Shown here in pieces: positions 8,716 through 18,081 of a stretch of DNA of 64,000 nucleotides. The notes under the pieces are model-generated. The model did no database searches. It was not told where the DNA came from and was given only the letters and a program-made list of their open reading frames with translations. The stretch comes from Xenorhabdus griffiniae (GTDB lineage Bacteria > Pseudomonadota > Gammaproteobacteria > Enterobacterales > Enterobacteriaceae), in contig NZ_CP147737.1 in NCBI RefSeq assembly GCF_037265215.1, forward strand, positions 2,140,001 to 2,204,000, in the 5' to 3' direction. Numbering within the stretch: the first letter of the stretch is position 1; each line of letters starts with the position of its first letter. A program made the translations under genes and the position numbers.

Positions 8716-9237
8716 TTAATCGATTTTATTGGTGTATGAATCCCATTCATAGCTGACTTCAGCACCTTTAGCGCCTGAGCTATACCCTTGAGGGAAATAG
8801 CTTTCTTTATGTTTTTGGAAGGCGAGGAGGATAGAAGAATAAAAACCACCATCCCCGTATGCCAGGCTGGATCTCGCGACTAAAGAGTTTGTCAAAACCA
8901 ATGTATACCAAGACACTTGTTTATCTCCTTGTCTACGTACTTTAAGTTGCACTTCCTTGATATGAGTCCCTTTAACGAGGTATTGGCGCAAGGTTATGGC
9001 AGACTTGTCAAATAAAATATCCAAAGATAAACCGGAAACCGTCACGATACCTGCACCGAGTCCAGTAGCTTGAGAATGAGAATTAACACTGTTCATTACT
9101 TCAAGAGCAAACGATTGAACAGCTGTCCAACCTTTGAACGTGGTGTCACCTGATTCTCCTTTAATATCAGTAAAGTTAATATATGCATCAATGCCCGGAG
9201 TAGATATGCCCAGAGTAGATATGTCCGGAGTAGACAT
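8716..9237 (-). CDS. hcp: T6SS tube protein Hcp/TssD with extended N-terminus
   Basis: Hcp hexamers stack to form the inner T6SS tube and carry small effectors. The 173 residues contain AYINFTDIKGESGDTTFKGW, the usual Hcp start, and VQLKVRRQGDKQVSWYTLVLTN region strands (read in pieces), ending VSYEWDSYTNKID. The first 15 or so residues are unusual: three imperfect five-residue units (STPDI, STLGI, STPGI) encoded by 15-bp tandem repeats precede the family start. A strong AAGGAG site lies before the ATG at 9237. Hairpin repeats flank the gene, so it may be transcribed as its own unit. Confidence 0.9.
   Translation of the reverse strand: MSTPDISTLGISTPGIDAYINFTDIKGESGDTTFKGWTAVQSFALEVMNSVNSHSQATGLGAGIVTVSGLSLDILFDKSAITLRQYLVKGTHIKEVQLKVRRQGDKQVSWYTLVLTNSLVARSSLAYGDGGFYSSILLAFQKHKESYFPQGYSSGAKGAEVSYEWDSYTNKID
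9190..9234 (-). repeat. 15-bp tandem repeat (x3) at the start of hcp
   Basis: Three imperfect 15-bp units on the coding strand (TCTACTCCGGACATA, TCTACTCTGGGCATA, TCTACTCCGGGCATT) follow the hcp ATG directly. They encode STPDI-STLGI-STPGI. The unit length is a multiple of three, so copy changes would alter length without shifting the frame. Confidence 0.85.
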
Positions 9238-9315
9238 AATTTTCTCCTTAATATAGAGAATAGAATGAAACTAACAAACGCAGCCAATAAATACCTATTG
9301 GTGCTAGACATAAAG

Positions 9316-9424
9316 GTATATACCAATCTAACCGCAAGATGCGTGTGATTTTTCCCCCGCTTCGGGGAAAAATCGCGTTTCATATCGTGTTGTCAATGGC
9401 AACTTGAAGTTTAATGCGTATATA
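9316..9424. repeat. Intergenic hairpin repeat, copy 2
   Basis: Same family as copy 1, in the spacer upstream of hcp. The left end is TACCAATCTAACCGCAAGATG, with an altered central stem CCCCGCTTCGGGG, and the right end is GGCAACTTGAAGTTTAATGCG plus TATATA. Confidence 0.88.
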
Positions 9425-9476
9425 CGTATTGAAATTTAAAGATGAGCAAATAGGTTTTGGATAGATAGACTTTTTA

Positions 9477-9581
9477 AACCAATCTCCTTTCAAGATGCGT
9501 CTTATATCTCCCCGCGTAGTGGGGAGATATAAACAATCACATTGATTTGCAAGCGGCAACTTGAAGTTAGATTGGTATATA
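9477..9581. repeat. Intergenic hairpin repeat, copy 3
   Basis: Lies about 50 bp from copy 2 in the same tssC-hcp spacer (9238-9611). It has the stem ATATCTCCCCGCGTAGTGGG and its pairing arm, and ends GGCAACTTGAAGTTAGATTG. Both ends carry the ATTGG/CCAAT type terminus, unlike copies 1 and 2. The rest of this 374-bp spacer shows no gene. Confidence 0.88.
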
Positions 9582-9611
9582 AGTAAAAAAGTATTCCTTA
9601 ATTTTTTAATA

Positions 9612-11114
9612 TTAGGTTCCTTTCAGTGAAGGGAGTTTTGAAACTAAGCGTAGGGAAACGGTCAAACCTTCCAGTTGGTAGTGGGGACGCAGGAAAAATT
9701 TAGCCTGATAGTAGCCTGGATTGCCTTCCACTTCTTCCACCGTAACTTCTGCGGCAGCTAGCGGTTTTCTCGCTTTAGTCCCTTGTGATGAGTTAATGGG
9801 ATCACCATCAACATAATTTATAATCCAATCATTCAGCCAACGTTCCATATCTGAACGTTCATGAAAAGTCCCGATCTTATCGCGCACAATACATTTCAGG
9901 TAATGGGCAAAACGACAGCAGGCAAATAAGTAGGGCAAACGGGCTGCAAGGTTGGCATTGGCAGTTGCATCAGGATCATAGTATTCTGCGGGTTTTTGCA
10001 GGGATTGAGCACCAATAAAGGCGGCAACATCCGTGTTCTTGCGATGCAATAACGGAATGAACCCATTTTTTGCCAATTCTGCTTCACGGCGATCGCTAAT
10101 GGCGATTTCCGTTGGGCACTTCATATCTACTCCTCCATCATCGGAAGGGAAGGTGTAGCAAGGCAGGTTTTCTACAACACCGCCGGATTCTACACCACGG
10201 ATAGAAGTACACCAGCCATACAGTTTAAAAGAACGATTAATATTGACTGCCATAGCATAAGCGGCATTTGCCCAAGTGTAGTTATTGTGCGTTGGGCCTT
10301 CTGTATTCTCCTCAAAATTGAAATTATCAACGGGATTAGTGAGGGCACCATAGGGAAGACGGGAGAGGAAACGCGGTAGTGCCAACCCGATGTAACGCAC
10401 GTCTTCTGATTCACGTAAGCTGCGCCAGGGTGCATATTCGGTGTTTTGGAAAATCTTGGAGAGACCCCGTGGATTAGCTAATTCCTGCCAGGATTCCATT
10501 TGCATAACACTTGGTGATACACCTGAAATAAATGGACAGTGTGCTGCTGCACTGATTTGTGCTATCTGGCGTAAAAGTTCAATATCCGGTGCGGTATGGT
10601 CGAAATAGTAATCCCCCACCAGACAGCCAAACGGCTCGCCACCAAATTGACCATATTCCGCTTCATAGATCTTTTTGAAAATGGGGCTTTGATCCCAACT
10701 CACACCTTTGAAACGTTTTAATACTTTGCTCAACTCCTTTTTGGAAATACACATCACACGGATTTTCAGCATTTCATCGGTTTCTGTGTTGTTTACCATA
10801 TAATGCAAACCACGCCAAGCGCCTTCCAGGGCCTGGAATTCTTCATGATGCAGAATATGGTTCACTTGTTGTGATATCTTGGTATCGATTTCAGCAATCA
10901 ATGATTGGATAGTACGGTAAGTATCATCAGAAATAGTGACCGTGTTTTCCAACGCCTGTTGTGCCAGTGTCTTCACCGCATTCTCAACGGCACTACGGGT
11001 ATGATCACTTTGCGGACGAAACTCCTTATTCAGCAATGTACTTAGTTCATCAGGGGTATATTCTTTTGCTCCCTGAGTGTGTTGCGTCTGGGTTTCTTGT
11101 TCAATTTGGCTCAT
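9612..11114 (-). CDS. tssC: T6SS sheath large subunit TssC
   Basis: TssC (VipB/ImpC) forms the contractile sheath with TssB. The protein of about 500 residues shows EFQALEGAWRGLHYMV near residue 95, QFGGEPFGCLVGDYYFDH near residue 175, and a C-terminal YQAKFFLRPHYQLEGLTVSL, all hallmark stretches. I chose the ATG at 11114, with AAGGAG six bases upstream, over the TTG one codon earlier. The start lies just past the tssB stop, so the two subunits are translationally linked. Length is normal. Confidence 0.95.
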   Translation of the reverse strand: MSQIEQETQTQHTQGAKEYTPDELSTLLNKEFRPQSDHTRSAVENAVKTLAQQALENTVTISDDTYRTIQSLIAEIDTKISQQVNHILHHEEFQALEGAWRGLHYMVNNTETDEMLKIRVMCISKKELSKVLKRFKGVSWDQSPIFKKIYEAEYGQFGGEPFGCLVGDYYFDHTAPDIELLRQIAQISAAAHCPFISGVSPSVMQMESWQELANPRGLSKIFQNTEYAPWRSLRESEDVRYIGLALPRFLSRLPYGALTNPVDNFNFEENTEGPTHNNYTWANAAYAMAVNINRSFKLYGWCTSIRGVESGGVVENLPCYTFPSDDGGVDMKCPTEIAISDRREAELAKNGFIPLLHRKNTDVAAFIGAQSLQKPAEYYDPDATANANLAARLPYLFACCRFAHYLKCIVRDKIGTFHERSDMERWLNDWIINYVDGDPINSSQGTKARKPLAAAEVTVEEVEGNPGYYQAKFFLRPHYQLEGLTVSLRLVSKLPSLKGT

Positions 11115-11117
11115 CAA

Positions 11118-11648
11118 TTACTCCTTATCTTCATTACCTTCTGCTGGAGCACTCTCTGTAAGATTTGGTGCTTCAGCCAAGGATTTGAGCAGAGCGGGGT
11201 TTTGCAATATCTCGGCAATCAGTTTTTCTGCGCCATTTTTGCCGTCCATATAAGAAAGCAGGTTTGCCAGCTGGGTGCGTGCTTCCAGCAATTGCGCCAA
11301 TGGCTCGACCTTTTTGGCGATGGCATCAGGTTGAAAATCTTCCATAGTTTCAAATGTTAAATCGACATTCAGCTTATCCTCACCAGTCAAGGTATTTTCA
11401 ACCTGAAAGGCTGCTCGCGGTTTGATTGAACCCATCCGTTCATCAAAGTTGTCAATGTCAATTTCTAAAAATTTGCGATCATTAATGTCTGGCAAGGCTT
11501 CTACCGGTTTTCCTGCTAAATCAGCCATAACTCCCATAACAAAGGGTAATTGAATTGCTTTCTCCGAACCGTAAAGCTCGACATCATATTCAATCTGTAC
11601 ACGAGGAGGACGATTCCGTGCGATAAATTTTTGTCCACTGGATTTCAT
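11118..11648 (-). CDS. tssB: T6SS sheath small subunit TssB
   Basis: TssB (VipA/ImpB) pairs with TssC to build the sheath. Signatures include SGQKFIARNRPPRVQIEYDV at the start, ELPFVMGVMADL-like text (QLPFVMGVMADLAG), DINDRKFLEIDIDNFDERM and the C-terminal ARTQLANLLSYMDGKNGAE. The start at 11648 gives 176 residues, has GGAG at good spacing and matches the family start; an in-frame codon 16 residues upstream adds sequence without family likeness. It is followed directly by tssC. Confidence 0.94.
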   Translation of the reverse strand: MKSSGQKFIARNRPPRVQIEYDVELYGSEKAIQLPFVMGVMADLAGKPVEALPDINDRKFLEIDIDNFDERMGSIKPRAAFQVENTLTGEDKLNVDLTFETMEDFQPDAIAKKVEPLAQLLEARTQLANLLSYMDGKNGAEKLIAEILQNPALLKSLAEAPNLTESAPAEGNEDKE

Positions 11649-11678
11649 AACACATTCTCCGTTATTGTCTGGATAACT

Positions 11679-11804
11679 ATACCAATCCAACTTCAAGTTG
11701 CCGCTTGCAAGTCAATGTAATGGTTTATATCTCCCCGCGAAGCGGGGAGAAACAATGAGTTATGTTGTCTTATAATGAGCAACTTGAAAGGTAACGCGTA
11801 TATA
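11679..11804. repeat. Intergenic hairpin repeat, copy 4
   Basis: In the tssA-tssB spacer. It begins TATACCAATCCAACTTCAAG, carries the central CTCCCCGCGAAGCGGGGAG stem, and ends GCAACTTGAAAGGTAACGCG then TATATA. It is slightly longer than other copies and abuts copy 5. Confidence 0.87.
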
Positions 11805-11876
11805 TCAATCTAACTTTAAGATGCGGGTGATTTCATATCGTGTTGTCAATGGCAACTTAAAATTTTATGCGTATAA
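11803..11876. repeat. Intergenic repeat, copy 5 (lacks the central stem)
   Basis: A shortened copy joined to copy 4. It keeps the outer parts (ATCAATCTAACTTTAAGATG, then TTTCATATCGTGTTGTCAAT and TTTTATGCGTATA) but lacks the GC-rich central hairpin, which suggests the hairpin was deleted. Confidence 0.8.
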
Positions 11877-11921
11877 AGGGATTTGCGGATAACTAATTTA
11901 ATTATTTAAAACAATAGGTTA

Positions 11922-13001
11922 TTAATCCGTGTCAGGGTTATTGGGGCGACCAAAAACGCTCTCAAGCTGACTTAACCCTTCTGGAACAAGATCGTAGATA
12001 ATATTAATAAAATCACTGTCAATCAGCCGTAGAATACGGTCAATCATTATAGGCGCCGGATGGCTTGGCTCATGTTGAAGAAAATAAGTTTTGGCTTTTT
12101 CTAATAAAATGCGAGCATCATCTCGGTTACTGACTTCGATTTCTCGCCAATGGGAAAATTCACCCTTTTCAAGGGACTCAAGGATTGTTGTTGGTGAAGT
12201 TATTTGTTCCGCTGCACTGTTTTGTTGCATAGGTTCGGACGCAAATGTTTTTGCGCTGTCAGAATGTTCCTGAATATCTGTTCCTGGTTTATGCATGGGA
12301 AAAAATCTAATAATGGTATCCAACTGTTTTAAAAATTGCGGCAATTGGGGGAGGTAACTGTCGGATAAATTATGGCGAATAATTTCAATCAAGGCAGTAA
12401 GTTGTTCATGAATGGCGATGACTGCCTTGATCTCAGGGCTATTAAATTGTTGGTGTAATTCGTTAATTAATCTTGTGCGTCCGCCAGTATAACCTTTGAT
12501 TTCGGTTACCGTACCATTAAACAGTGAACAAATTTCCTGTAATGACAATTCCGTTGAAACACTCCTGAGCACAATCGAGTTTTGGGCTTTTATCGTACAG
12601 GGTGAACCATCTTCAATGATGGCTAGCGTGTTGAGGCGGAATAAGGGATCATATTCACCATTAAATTCCAATTTTGGCCACACATCTTCCCAATAACGTT
12701 CCAGGGTTTGGCGTAGTAAATTCAGGCCATCGGCATACCCACATATTCCCCGAATATTTAACCATGCTTGCATCAGGGCGATGATGACACGCAGATCTTT
12801 GGTACGGGACAGTAGGTGAGTGGCTTTTTTTGCCACCTCTATCCAGTTGGGCGGTTCAGCAGGGATGAGTACATCACCAAATTGCTGTTCTGGCTTCTCG
12901 ATTAGGTCTTGCTCTAATATCAGAAATTCATCATCGTATTCGAGGTTTTCCCCGCACGGAAACGCTACACTGATTGGAGTGAGTAAGGCATCAATATTCA
13001 T
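11922..13001 (-). CDS. tssA: T6SS cap/priming protein TssA
   Basis: TssA-family protein (ImpA N-terminal domain) that binds the baseplate and helps coordinate sheath growth. The first 130 residues carry the ImpA domain, with FPCGENLEYDDEFLILEQ near residue 15, RTKDLRVIIALMQAWL near residue 66 and GYADGLNLLRQTLERYWEDV near residue 90. The C-terminal part (about 265-355) holds REIEVSNRDDARILLEKA and PAPIMIDRILRLI, as in the shorter TssA class. It is 359 residues long and follows tssM by about 50 bases. Confidence 0.9.
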   Translation of the reverse strand: MNIDALLTPISVAFPCGENLEYDDEFLILEQDLIEKPEQQFGDVLIPAEPPNWIEVAKKATHLLSRTKDLRVIIALMQAWLNIRGICGYADGLNLLRQTLERYWEDVWPKLEFNGEYDPLFRLNTLAIIEDGSPCTIKAQNSIVLRSVSTELSLQEICSLFNGTVTEIKGYTGGRTRLINELHQQFNSPEIKAVIAIHEQLTALIEIIRHNLSDSYLPQLPQFLKQLDTIIRFFPMHKPGTDIQEHSDSAKTFASEPMQQNSAAEQITSPTTILESLEKGEFSHWREIEVSNRDDARILLEKAKTYFLQHEPSHPAPIMIDRILRLIDSDFINIIYDLVPEGLSQLESVFGRPNNPDTD

Positions 13002-13050
13002 GGTATTTTCAGCTTATATTCAGTTCACAAGTTCACAGTAAGGATATCGA

Positions 13051-16000
13051 TCATGCTGATTGAAACAGTTCTGGATTTGGGCACGAGAAAGCAGGGAGAT
13101 TAAACGGGCTGAAAATGCTGTTCGGGGTAAATTCTAGCAAGACAGTATGACCACTGATATTAAATCTTGCCCATACACCAATATTGGTTGACTCCCCTGT
13201 TTTACCACGCCAGATACGTTTAGCATGATCCAGCAAGCGGTTTAGTGCCCAGAAACCTGACGTTGATAAGTTTGCCGTTGTACCATCCGTGAGATTTAAT
13301 TGAATGCGAACCAGATTGATATTGGCAGGACCAGGCCAGCTAATCAGTTGTGAAAGTTGCGGGCCGTGACTGTATTCTACTATCTGTCCATCAACATCCA
13401 ACACCATACTCAATATATCGTTACTCATATTGATTGGACGAACCATGACGCGAAATGATGGTGTTGGCGTTCCGTTGGTAAATAGCGTATTGCGGATAAT
13501 CTGGGCCTGTTGGAAAGGTTTGAGCAGATTTCCCCCTCCTGGCAAGGGCTTGCCATTCACACCGGGCATAAATTGCCATTTTGGCAGAGTCGTATCTACT
13601 TTACCCGCTAAATTTTTCAGGAAGAAATTGTCCATTAAGCCAGTCTCTGGCGCAAACATTCGTGCCATATCGTCGGGCTTGATATCCTGTTTTGCGTTAG
13701 GGTTTAACGGATAGCGATTGGCAATCGCCTGGTTGCAAAACCCGCCGATTTCTGTACTGAGATGCTTACCGACATTTTTCATATCACTAAGCTGAGTATC
13801 GCTACTGGCCCCCACCGCGAGTGACGAAACTATGCTCCTGAACGGTATAGGCAGGAGAGCAGATGTTGTTTGTAGCTGCGTGACAATCTGACCAGGGGGC
13901 AAGGGCATTCCTGCATTGGTTGCATTTTGTACTGAGGTTAAATACAGGTATAACTCGTTAATTTCTTTTAAGGTCTTATCAAAAGGGATACTTTGGGTGT
14001 TTTTATTTGGCCTTTTTGCTAACGCAATAATTGAGGCAAAAGATGCTTCTAATGCCTGTTCAGGTATAGTTTGTTGATTATTATCTGGCATTATTTGTTC
14101 GGGCACTAATTTCGTTAATTTATTTGATTGACTCTTCACAACACGGTTATTCACAATATTGTTGAGTTGTTTGATATTATTGCTATTCCCATTCAGTATG
14201 ACGTTTTTACTGATATTAATTAAAAGGTTACGCATAGGTGAATCAAAAGAAGACAACAGGCGTGAAGTGTTGATCCGTTGTTCCAGGGTATCGATATTTA
14301 TCAAACCAATATCCGCCAGAAACTCGCTCCACTGATATATATAGTCGTTAATATAAAATTGCTTAACAGCGGATTTTATTTCCTTATCGGTCTGCTTTTT
14401 TGCATAGCTACCGAGTACCCAACTGTCTTGTGAATATAAGGTTGTTAGAAAAGTATTGAGGTTTTTTTCAATGCCTTGCTGATAACCCGTTGGGGTGAAC
14501 ATCCCTGATATGCCATCTGTAATGGGAGTACCACTGATGCGTGAGAAAGCCAATTCAGCCTGGGGACCTGCGAGTGATTCCAGATTTACGGGGGCTAAAC
14601 TGGGATCATTAATTAATTTTTCCTTCATATAGTTATAAGCACGTTGTGCTGGTGAAATATTGCTAATTAATTGCTGTTTTTTTTTGATCTGCGTGTCATC
14701 GCGAATGAAAGGAGATGTGACAACCTGGTTATCTAACAATTGGCCGATGTGTTCCGCGATTTGTTGCAAATGCTGCTGGGTTGTGTCTGCGTTTAATTGG
14801 GTTTTCAAATATTGCATGATCCAGTTATGCAGAAACTTACCATCATAATGCTTAGGCTGGTATAACATTTGATAAGCCTTGAGCGTATTGTAGGTGTTCT
14901 CTATGTCATCGTTGTTGTCATCATGCAGCTGGTTAGTGATGATCGTTGCTATCTGGGGCAACAATAATGTTTTTAGGGCTTTTCTATATAGAAAACGGCT
15001 GGCATCACTGATTTGTTCACCACAATACAACCCCATTCGATAGGATAACGGGGGATCATTTAAGGAAAAATGTTGGCTTTTATCTAAATGAGCCAAACTG
15101 TTTAAAATCGGCAGTAAGGCATAAATATCATTGGCATTTTTCTTTAAGTGAGCGCTTTGTTTTGCAATGGTCGGAAATCTGGCTTGCACTTCCGTCAGGT
15201 AATCTTTGTTATTGTTGTAGCTTATCAAAAGTAAATTGGCTACCAATGCCAGTATTGCCACTGAAACAACATATTCCAATCCGCCCAGCAAGCGTTTGCG
15301 GTATATCCACCAGCGGTTATAACCGGCAATTCCTGCTTCATTAAAGATATTTTCCAGTAAATTTTTTATAAAGTAAGCCTGGCTGGTCGGAGTAGGATGA
15401 ACACTTCCTTTATTATTCCCCCATGCCATGGTTTCACTATTGTTATTGGTTGGTAACTGAAAATTGCGGTTAAATTTCTCCATGACATTGTCAAAGGAAA
15501 ATCCTGTTTGTGTTCCACTGGTGAAATATAGTCCGCGTGGATAGTAGGGGATTTCAAAGCCCGACTTTGCGAATACAATTTCAAGATATTGTGCGATCAG
15601 GGGGAGCAAGGATACAAATTCTTGCGGGAATAAATAACTTTCGGCACATTGTTGTGGATTGTGTCCGTTGTTTAAGAGAATAGAAGGTAATTCAGCATCT
15701 AACCGCAATGCTAATTGGCTATACTGTTGATTAAGAATTTCATGCAAATCAAAATCAAGACCTTTATTCCACTTGCCCCGTGAAACGTTATTCCATGGGA
15801 AATTAAATCCCCAAATTTGCTCACGGGATTTTTCGTCAAAATGGGAGAAATAAGCACTAAATCCTTTTAATAAATCAGTCTTAGTGATCATGATATAAAT
15901 AGGGATCTGTATCTTAAGTTGTTCATGTAATTCTGACAGGCGCTTATGCAGCATATAAGCCTGCTGCTCCCGTTTTTCAGTAGATAGATTGAGTAAATCT

Positions 16001-16719
16001 TCCACACTAATAGTAATAATAATCCCATTCAGTGGCTGGCCTATCCGATATTTTTTCAACAGTCGGATGAAATTTTTCCATTCATCAGCATCCTGTTGGT
16101 GAAAACTATCCTGTGTGACATAGCGACCTGTAGTATCTAGCAGAACGGCTTTATTGGTGAACCACCAGCTACAGCTATTCATGTCTTGCGTACTGTGCAG
16201 TGCGGATTTACCCAGGTAGTCCGACAGAGGAAAATGTAGGCCAGAGTTTGTCAGTGCTGTCGTTTTGCCTGAACTGGGGGCACCAATAACCAGATACCAG
16301 GGTAATTGATATATATATCGGCGGCTGAAAAAGTGTATCCAGCCTGGTTTATTTTTAATATACCAACCAGAAAAATAGGCTTTTTTCAATAATCTTGCAG
16401 CATCAGAGAAACGCTTTGCTAATGTAATATATTGTTCATTCTGCTTCTTTTCTTTGTTTTCATTTTTAGTGATCTCCAATTCCTTGGTCAGCTTTTGGTT
16501 AAACCATGATTGGTATAACCGCGGTATTACTTTGATGAAAAACCAGAGCAAGTAGAAAGAAATAATGGTAATGATTCGTGTTGTATTTGGCTCAAAAGGG
16601 AACTTGTTACCAACAGAAATAATGGGACCAATGAACCAGATAAAAAAAGAGATGGCCGTTACGCTAAGAAAACTCCATGTCAACGGGCTGGTGATGATAG
16701 AAAAAAGTGCATTCAGCAT
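13051..16719 (-). CDS. tssM: T6SS inner-membrane complex protein TssM (IcmF-like)
   Basis: TssM is the large inner-membrane anchor that spans the periplasm and binds TssL and TssJ. The 1,222 residues show two N-terminal membrane helices (about 8-30 and 48-68), a cytoplasmic GTPase-like domain with Walker A GAPSSGKTTAL near residue 150 and AVLLDTTGRY downstream, a third helix near residue 490 (EYVVSVAILALVANLLLIS), and a long periplasmic part ending in the IcmF/DUF1215 region (TTLPKWQFMPGVNGKPLPGG). No frameshift is visible and the length is normal. The gene for its usual lipoprotein partner, tssJ, is not in the window. Confidence 0.94.
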   Translation of the reverse strand: MLNALFSIITSPLTWSFLSVTAISFFIWFIGPIISVGNKFPFEPNTTRIITIISFYLLWFFIKVIPRLYQSWFNQKLTKELEITKNENKEKKQNEQYITLAKRFSDAARLLKKAYFSGWYIKNKPGWIHFFSRRYIYQLPWYLVIGAPSSGKTTALTNSGLHFPLSDYLGKSALHSTQDMNSCSWWFTNKAVLLDTTGRYVTQDSFHQQDADEWKNFIRLLKKYRIGQPLNGIIITISVEDLLNLSTEKREQQAYMLHKRLSELHEQLKIQIPIYIMITKTDLLKGFSAYFSHFDEKSREQIWGFNFPWNNVSRGKWNKGLDFDLHEILNQQYSQLALRLDAELPSILLNNGHNPQQCAESYLFPQEFVSLLPLIAQYLEIVFAKSGFEIPYYPRGLYFTSGTQTGFSFDNVMEKFNRNFQLPTNNNSETMAWGNNKGSVHPTPTSQAYFIKNLLENIFNEAGIAGYNRWWIYRKRLLGGLEYVVSVAILALVANLLLISYNNNKDYLTEVQARFPTIAKQSAHLKKNANDIYALLPILNSLAHLDKSQHFSLNDPPLSYRMGLYCGEQISDASRFLYRKALKTLLLPQIATIITNQLHDDNNDDIENTYNTLKAYQMLYQPKHYDGKFLHNWIMQYLKTQLNADTTQQHLQQIAEHIGQLLDNQVVTSPFIRDDTQIKKKQQLISNISPAQRAYNYMKEKLINDPSLAPVNLESLAGPQAELAFSRISGTPITDGISGMFTPTGYQQGIEKNLNTFLTTLYSQDSWVLGSYAKKQTDKEIKSAVKQFYINDYIYQWSEFLADIGLINIDTLEQRINTSRLLSSFDSPMRNLLINISKNVILNGNSNNIKQLNNIVNNRVVKSQSNKLTKLVPEQIMPDNNQQTIPEQALEASFASIIALAKRPNKNTQSIPFDKTLKEINELYLYLTSVQNATNAGMPLPPGQIVTQLQTTSALLPIPFRSIVSSLAVGASSDTQLSDMKNVGKHLSTEIGGFCNQAIANRYPLNPNAKQDIKPDDMARMFAPETGLMDNFFLKNLAGKVDTTLPKWQFMPGVNGKPLPGGGNLLKPFQQAQIIRNTLFTNGTPTPSFRVMVRPINMSNDILSMVLDVDGQIVEYSHGPQLSQLISWPGPANINLVRIQLNLTDGTTANLSTSGFWALNRLLDHAKRIWRGKTGESTNIGVWARFNISGHTVLLEFTPNSIFSPFNLPAFSCPNPELFQSA

Positions 16720-16731
16720 GTCTTAATTTCC

Positions 16732-18081
16732 TTACATCGTTTGGCTTACAGGAGAAGCCAACAGTGTGATTTCAACTCGCCTGTTTTTGGCTCGATTACT
16801 GGCAGTATTATTGGGAACTAAAGGATTTTGGTCACCTTTTCCCTCTGTTTTGACTCTTTCTGGTTGGTTCAGATAACGCTGAAGTTCTTTTTGTACAGAC
16901 TTGGCTCTTGCGAGTGATAAGGCATCATTGGATGAAAAACGGGAATAACGGGTATTAATGGGAATATTATCGGTATACCCAACAACCAGAATTTCGCCGT
17001 TAAAATGGTTTAATACCTCAGCGACCCGCCTGATGACATCCAAATAGAGACTTTTGATCTGAATAGCATTGGTGTTGAATAAACCAGCGCCTTTTAGCGT
17101 GATCACGCTTCTATCAGGGAAGTCAGTGACGTCCAATAATCCTGTGGCTATTTCATCCTGTAGCCTGTTTTGCAGGTTCAGGGCGCGTGAAAATCTCCTA
17201 TCGCTAACGGTGACATTAGGCAAATTAGTCTGGTAGATTTTAGCCAAAATGGGATTAACCTTATCATTCAACTTCCAGTTCAGGTTTATATACAAGAGAA
17301 GTACCAGAAAACCTAATATTGCTATAGATATCCATACTGGTAAGGAAATATATTTAGGTTTATTTGGTGAGGTAATAGTTTGTCCTTTTTCTGATAATTC
17401 AATGGGATAATTACCTCTAATCGAACTTATTAACTGGAATAAGCGTTGCTTCACGGTTTCCAATTGAGTACGACCGTTATCGATGACACGATAGCGCCCT
17501 TCGAATCCAAGCAGGAGACAGAAGTACATGAGTTCTAACAGGAACAAGTTATCTTTGGGATTTTGCGACAACTTGGCTAATAGCTGGAAAAATTTTTCGC
17601 CTCCCCAAGTTTCATTATGAAAAGTGACGAGCAGGCCACTGGCAGACCAAACACTGCGCACCCCCCAAGGCGTAAGTGCTGCGGCTTCATCCAATGCGGT
17701 GCATAGACAGTAGCGGGCGCCAATGATCACGTTGTAGGGCAGTTTGACCTGTTGGCATTCCACTTCAAAACGCCGGATTTCATTAATCAGTTGCTGGCGT
17801 AAATGGGTTGGATCAGGGTGAACAATTGAATGCCGGATCTGGGGGATCGTATTTAACAATGAGTTTATGGAAATTTTGCTTACGCAGATCGCATTCAAAA
17901 AAAACAGTTTTATTAAATTCACTGGCAGAAAAATGGCTTGTTCGTAAATCCTGCCGAAAAAAAGTGACCAAAAAAAAGTGACCGTGGCTAAACCTTGTTT
18001 GATCCATTGATGAGGCAAGAAATGTGATTCGTTCGAAGTCACTGTGGCTGAAATCAGCATATTGCAGTGAACAAGATGCAA
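16732..18081 (-). CDS. tssL: TssL (DotU) with C-terminal OmpA-like domain; N-terminus apparently lost
   Basis: TssL is the inner-membrane partner of TssM. The DotU domain is clear from about 17,870 leftwards (LLNTIPQIRHSIVHPDPTHL, YCLCTALDEAAALTPWG, FEGRYRVIDNGR). It is followed by one membrane helix (YISLPVWISIAILGFLVLLL) and an OmpA-like peptidoglycan-binding domain (VVGYTDNIPIN, LARAKSVQKELQRYL, NRRVEITL). The first 75 or so residues of the open frame to the ATG at 18081 overlap the upstream pentapeptide gene and look like its out-of-frame shadow, so they are not real TssL sequence. A non-ATG start (for example TTG at 17859) would give a shortened protein. The arrangement suggests a deletion joining two genes. 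Confidence 0.8.
   Translation of the reverse strand: MHLVHCNMLISATVTSNESHFLPHQWIKQGLATVTFFWSLFFGRIYEQAIFLPVNLIKLFFLNAICVSKISINSLLNTIPQIRHSIVHPDPTHLRQQLINEIRRFEVECQQVKLPYNVIIGARYCLCTALDEAAALTPWGVRSVWSASGLLVTFHNETWGGEKFFQLLAKLSQNPKDNLFLLELMYFCLLLGFEGRYRVIDNGRTQLETVKQRLFQLISSIRGNYPIELSEKGQTITSPNKPKYISLPVWISIAILGFLVLLLYINLNWKLNDKVNPILAKIYQTNLPNVTVSDRRFSRALNLQNRLQDEIATGLLDVTDFPDRSVITLKGAGLFNTNAIQIKSLYLDVIRRVAEVLNHFNGEILVVGYTDNIPINTRYSRFSSNDALSLARAKSVQKELQRYLNQPERVKTEGKGDQNPLVPNNTASNRAKNRRVEITLLASPVSQTM

Noticed and set aside
8514..11876. Hairpin repeats as a CRISPR array
   Set aside because: The copies are 75-150 bp long, irregularly spaced, varied in structure and located in separate spacers with genes between them; no cas gene is present.
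17870..18081. Predicted N-terminal extension of TssL with hydrophobic stretches
   Set aside because: It is the antiphase reading of pentapeptide-repeat codons in the overlapping upstream gene and shows no TssL likeness, so I do not treat it as a real membrane segment.
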